Source: Takakia lepidozioides (Eukaryota; Streptophyta; Takakiopsida; Takakiales; Takakiaceae). From it: a DNA stretch of 64,000 bases. The notes beneath the pieces were generated by a model. It was given only the letters and a program-made list of their open reading frames with translations, ran no database searches and was not told the origin of the DNA. The position numbers and the translations under genes are program-made. The stretch lies in contig CM060733.1 in NCBI GenBank assembly GCA_030704615.1, forward strand, positions 76,296,907 through 76,360,906, in the 5' to 3' direction. Positions 63,105-64,000 of the stretch are shown piece by piece; position 1 is the first letter of the stretch, and each line of letters starts with the position of its first letter.

Positions 63105-64000
63105 ACTCTAAAAATTCCATAGATTTTTAGCAGAGTCCCCAAAACAGAAACCAGGTTTAGATAGGTAGATTTCCCCTTTCTGCAGCTATCCCCCCAAAAA
63201 CTGGGTCAAACAGAGTCCATTTGACAAAAGATATGATGAATTTGGCTCCAAATCATTCAAATTAGATTAAAAAGGGTTTTTTTTATTTTTTATTTTTTAT
63301 TTTTTATAATTAAGGTTTTCAAGTTTAAAAATTTAAAGTTACACCCAAAATATCTGGTAACTGGTTCCCGGTTCCCTAAGTTCTATATGGCATCCTAGGT
63401 TCCCTGGCCACGTGCCTGCTGTTCCCCTCCATTTCATTTGAGTTCAACAGCTCACCATGCTTTGGAATCCCAACCGTCTTCTACCACAAACCGTGGTGAC
63501 GATGGAGGTCGTGAAGCGATTCTTCCCAGTGAACCCTCGAGAGACGAATCCCCTGCGCACTTGATATACACTCTCTTAATAGAGATCAAAATCAGCAAGG
63601 AGACACCACTGACGACACCCAGAGATCAGAGACAAGTACTTGCGCAGTTCGGAGGCCACAGCATCCCCTCTGGACACTGAGCGGGGAATAGCTGCTACAC
63701 AGCAGCTCAGTCTATCATCAGCTCCTATACCTACTAGCTTCCTGCCCCTGCTCCTCCTTCTTCACAACAAGATTGACCGTGGATATGCGGAGAGGTGGTC
63801 TGCCTGGGATCACCATGAAATTGCACAGATCGGGAATATCTGGTTGGCCTCGGCACTATAGTGCTAGGGCACATAAACCAGATTGTAGGAACAGCCAGAG
63901 GAAATGCAGGTTATGCCAGCATCATCCAGACCATCCCTGCATCTTGGATATGCATCCTCCAGCAGGGGCCGTTGCCTCCATTGCCCGACACTTGGGTTAC
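63105..64000. other. Non-coding or unrecognised stretch at the window end
   Basis: No gene recognised. A T-rich low-complexity tract lies near 63270-63310. Short open frames at 63438-63861 have no family match. Confidence 0.4.

Overview
This is nuclear DNA from a land plant. The evidence is a 14-exon plant-type serine carboxypeptidase-like gene, an MKP1-type phosphatase with a gelsolin-like domain, proteasome alpha-2 exons, and plant transposable elements (chromovirus, Copia, Helitron, CACTA, Mutator-like, tRNA-derived SINEs, LINEs), two of them with initiator-Met tRNA primer sites. A seed-free plant such as a fern would fit the large, heavily invaded introns, but nothing here proves the lineage. 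All calls come from reading the sequence; no database search was run.

Layout. 0.6-3.7 kb: scrambled minus-strand exons of proteasome subunit alpha type-2, with LINE debris in an intron. 3.9-5.5 kb: Copia remnant with a Ty3/gypsy gag segment inside its RT region. 5.5-7.1 kb: AT-rich satellite whose units carry a strong hairpin. 8.3-10.6 kb (plus) and 17.9-16.2 kb (minus): the Rep half and helicase half of decayed Helitrons in opposite orientation. Between them lie orphan exons, a 16-bp inverted repeat, an unrecognised cysteine-rich gene interrupted by a gypsy fragment, and two SINEs. 19.0-26.3 kb: the serine carboxypeptidase-like gene, whose 14 exons join into one 512-residue frame with all three catalytic residues; this is the best candidate for a working gene. 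29.9-31.3 kb: single-exon MKP1-like phosphatase, 476 aa, intact but ending after the gelsolin-like domain. 33.1-35.9 kb: two short non-autonomous CACTA elements packed with palindromes. 36.07-36.57 kb: 500-base assembly gap. 36.8-39.6 kb: broken Mutator-like transposase gene with an 83-bp intron and a SWIM zinc finger.

40.5-54.8 kb is a nest. A young chromovirus (40990-47955, LTRs about 724 bp, target duplication CGGTG) sits inside the integrase region of an older Ty3/gypsy element running from about 54.1 kb down to 40.93 kb. Removing the chromovirus and one duplication copy rejoins the host element's reading frame. 57.1-60.4 kb: an internally deleted Copia element (309/304-bp LTRs, target duplication CCATG) that itself holds a SINE. 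It landed 7 bp upstream of an exon in a second, partial copy of the proteasome alpha-2 gene. The copy at 0.6-0.9 kb preserves the empty site in inverted orientation. 61-64 kb has only unrecognised open frames.

The genes do not form a pathway. The window is an accessory, transposon-dominated stretch with one or two real genes and a good record of nested insertion, exon duplication and decay.
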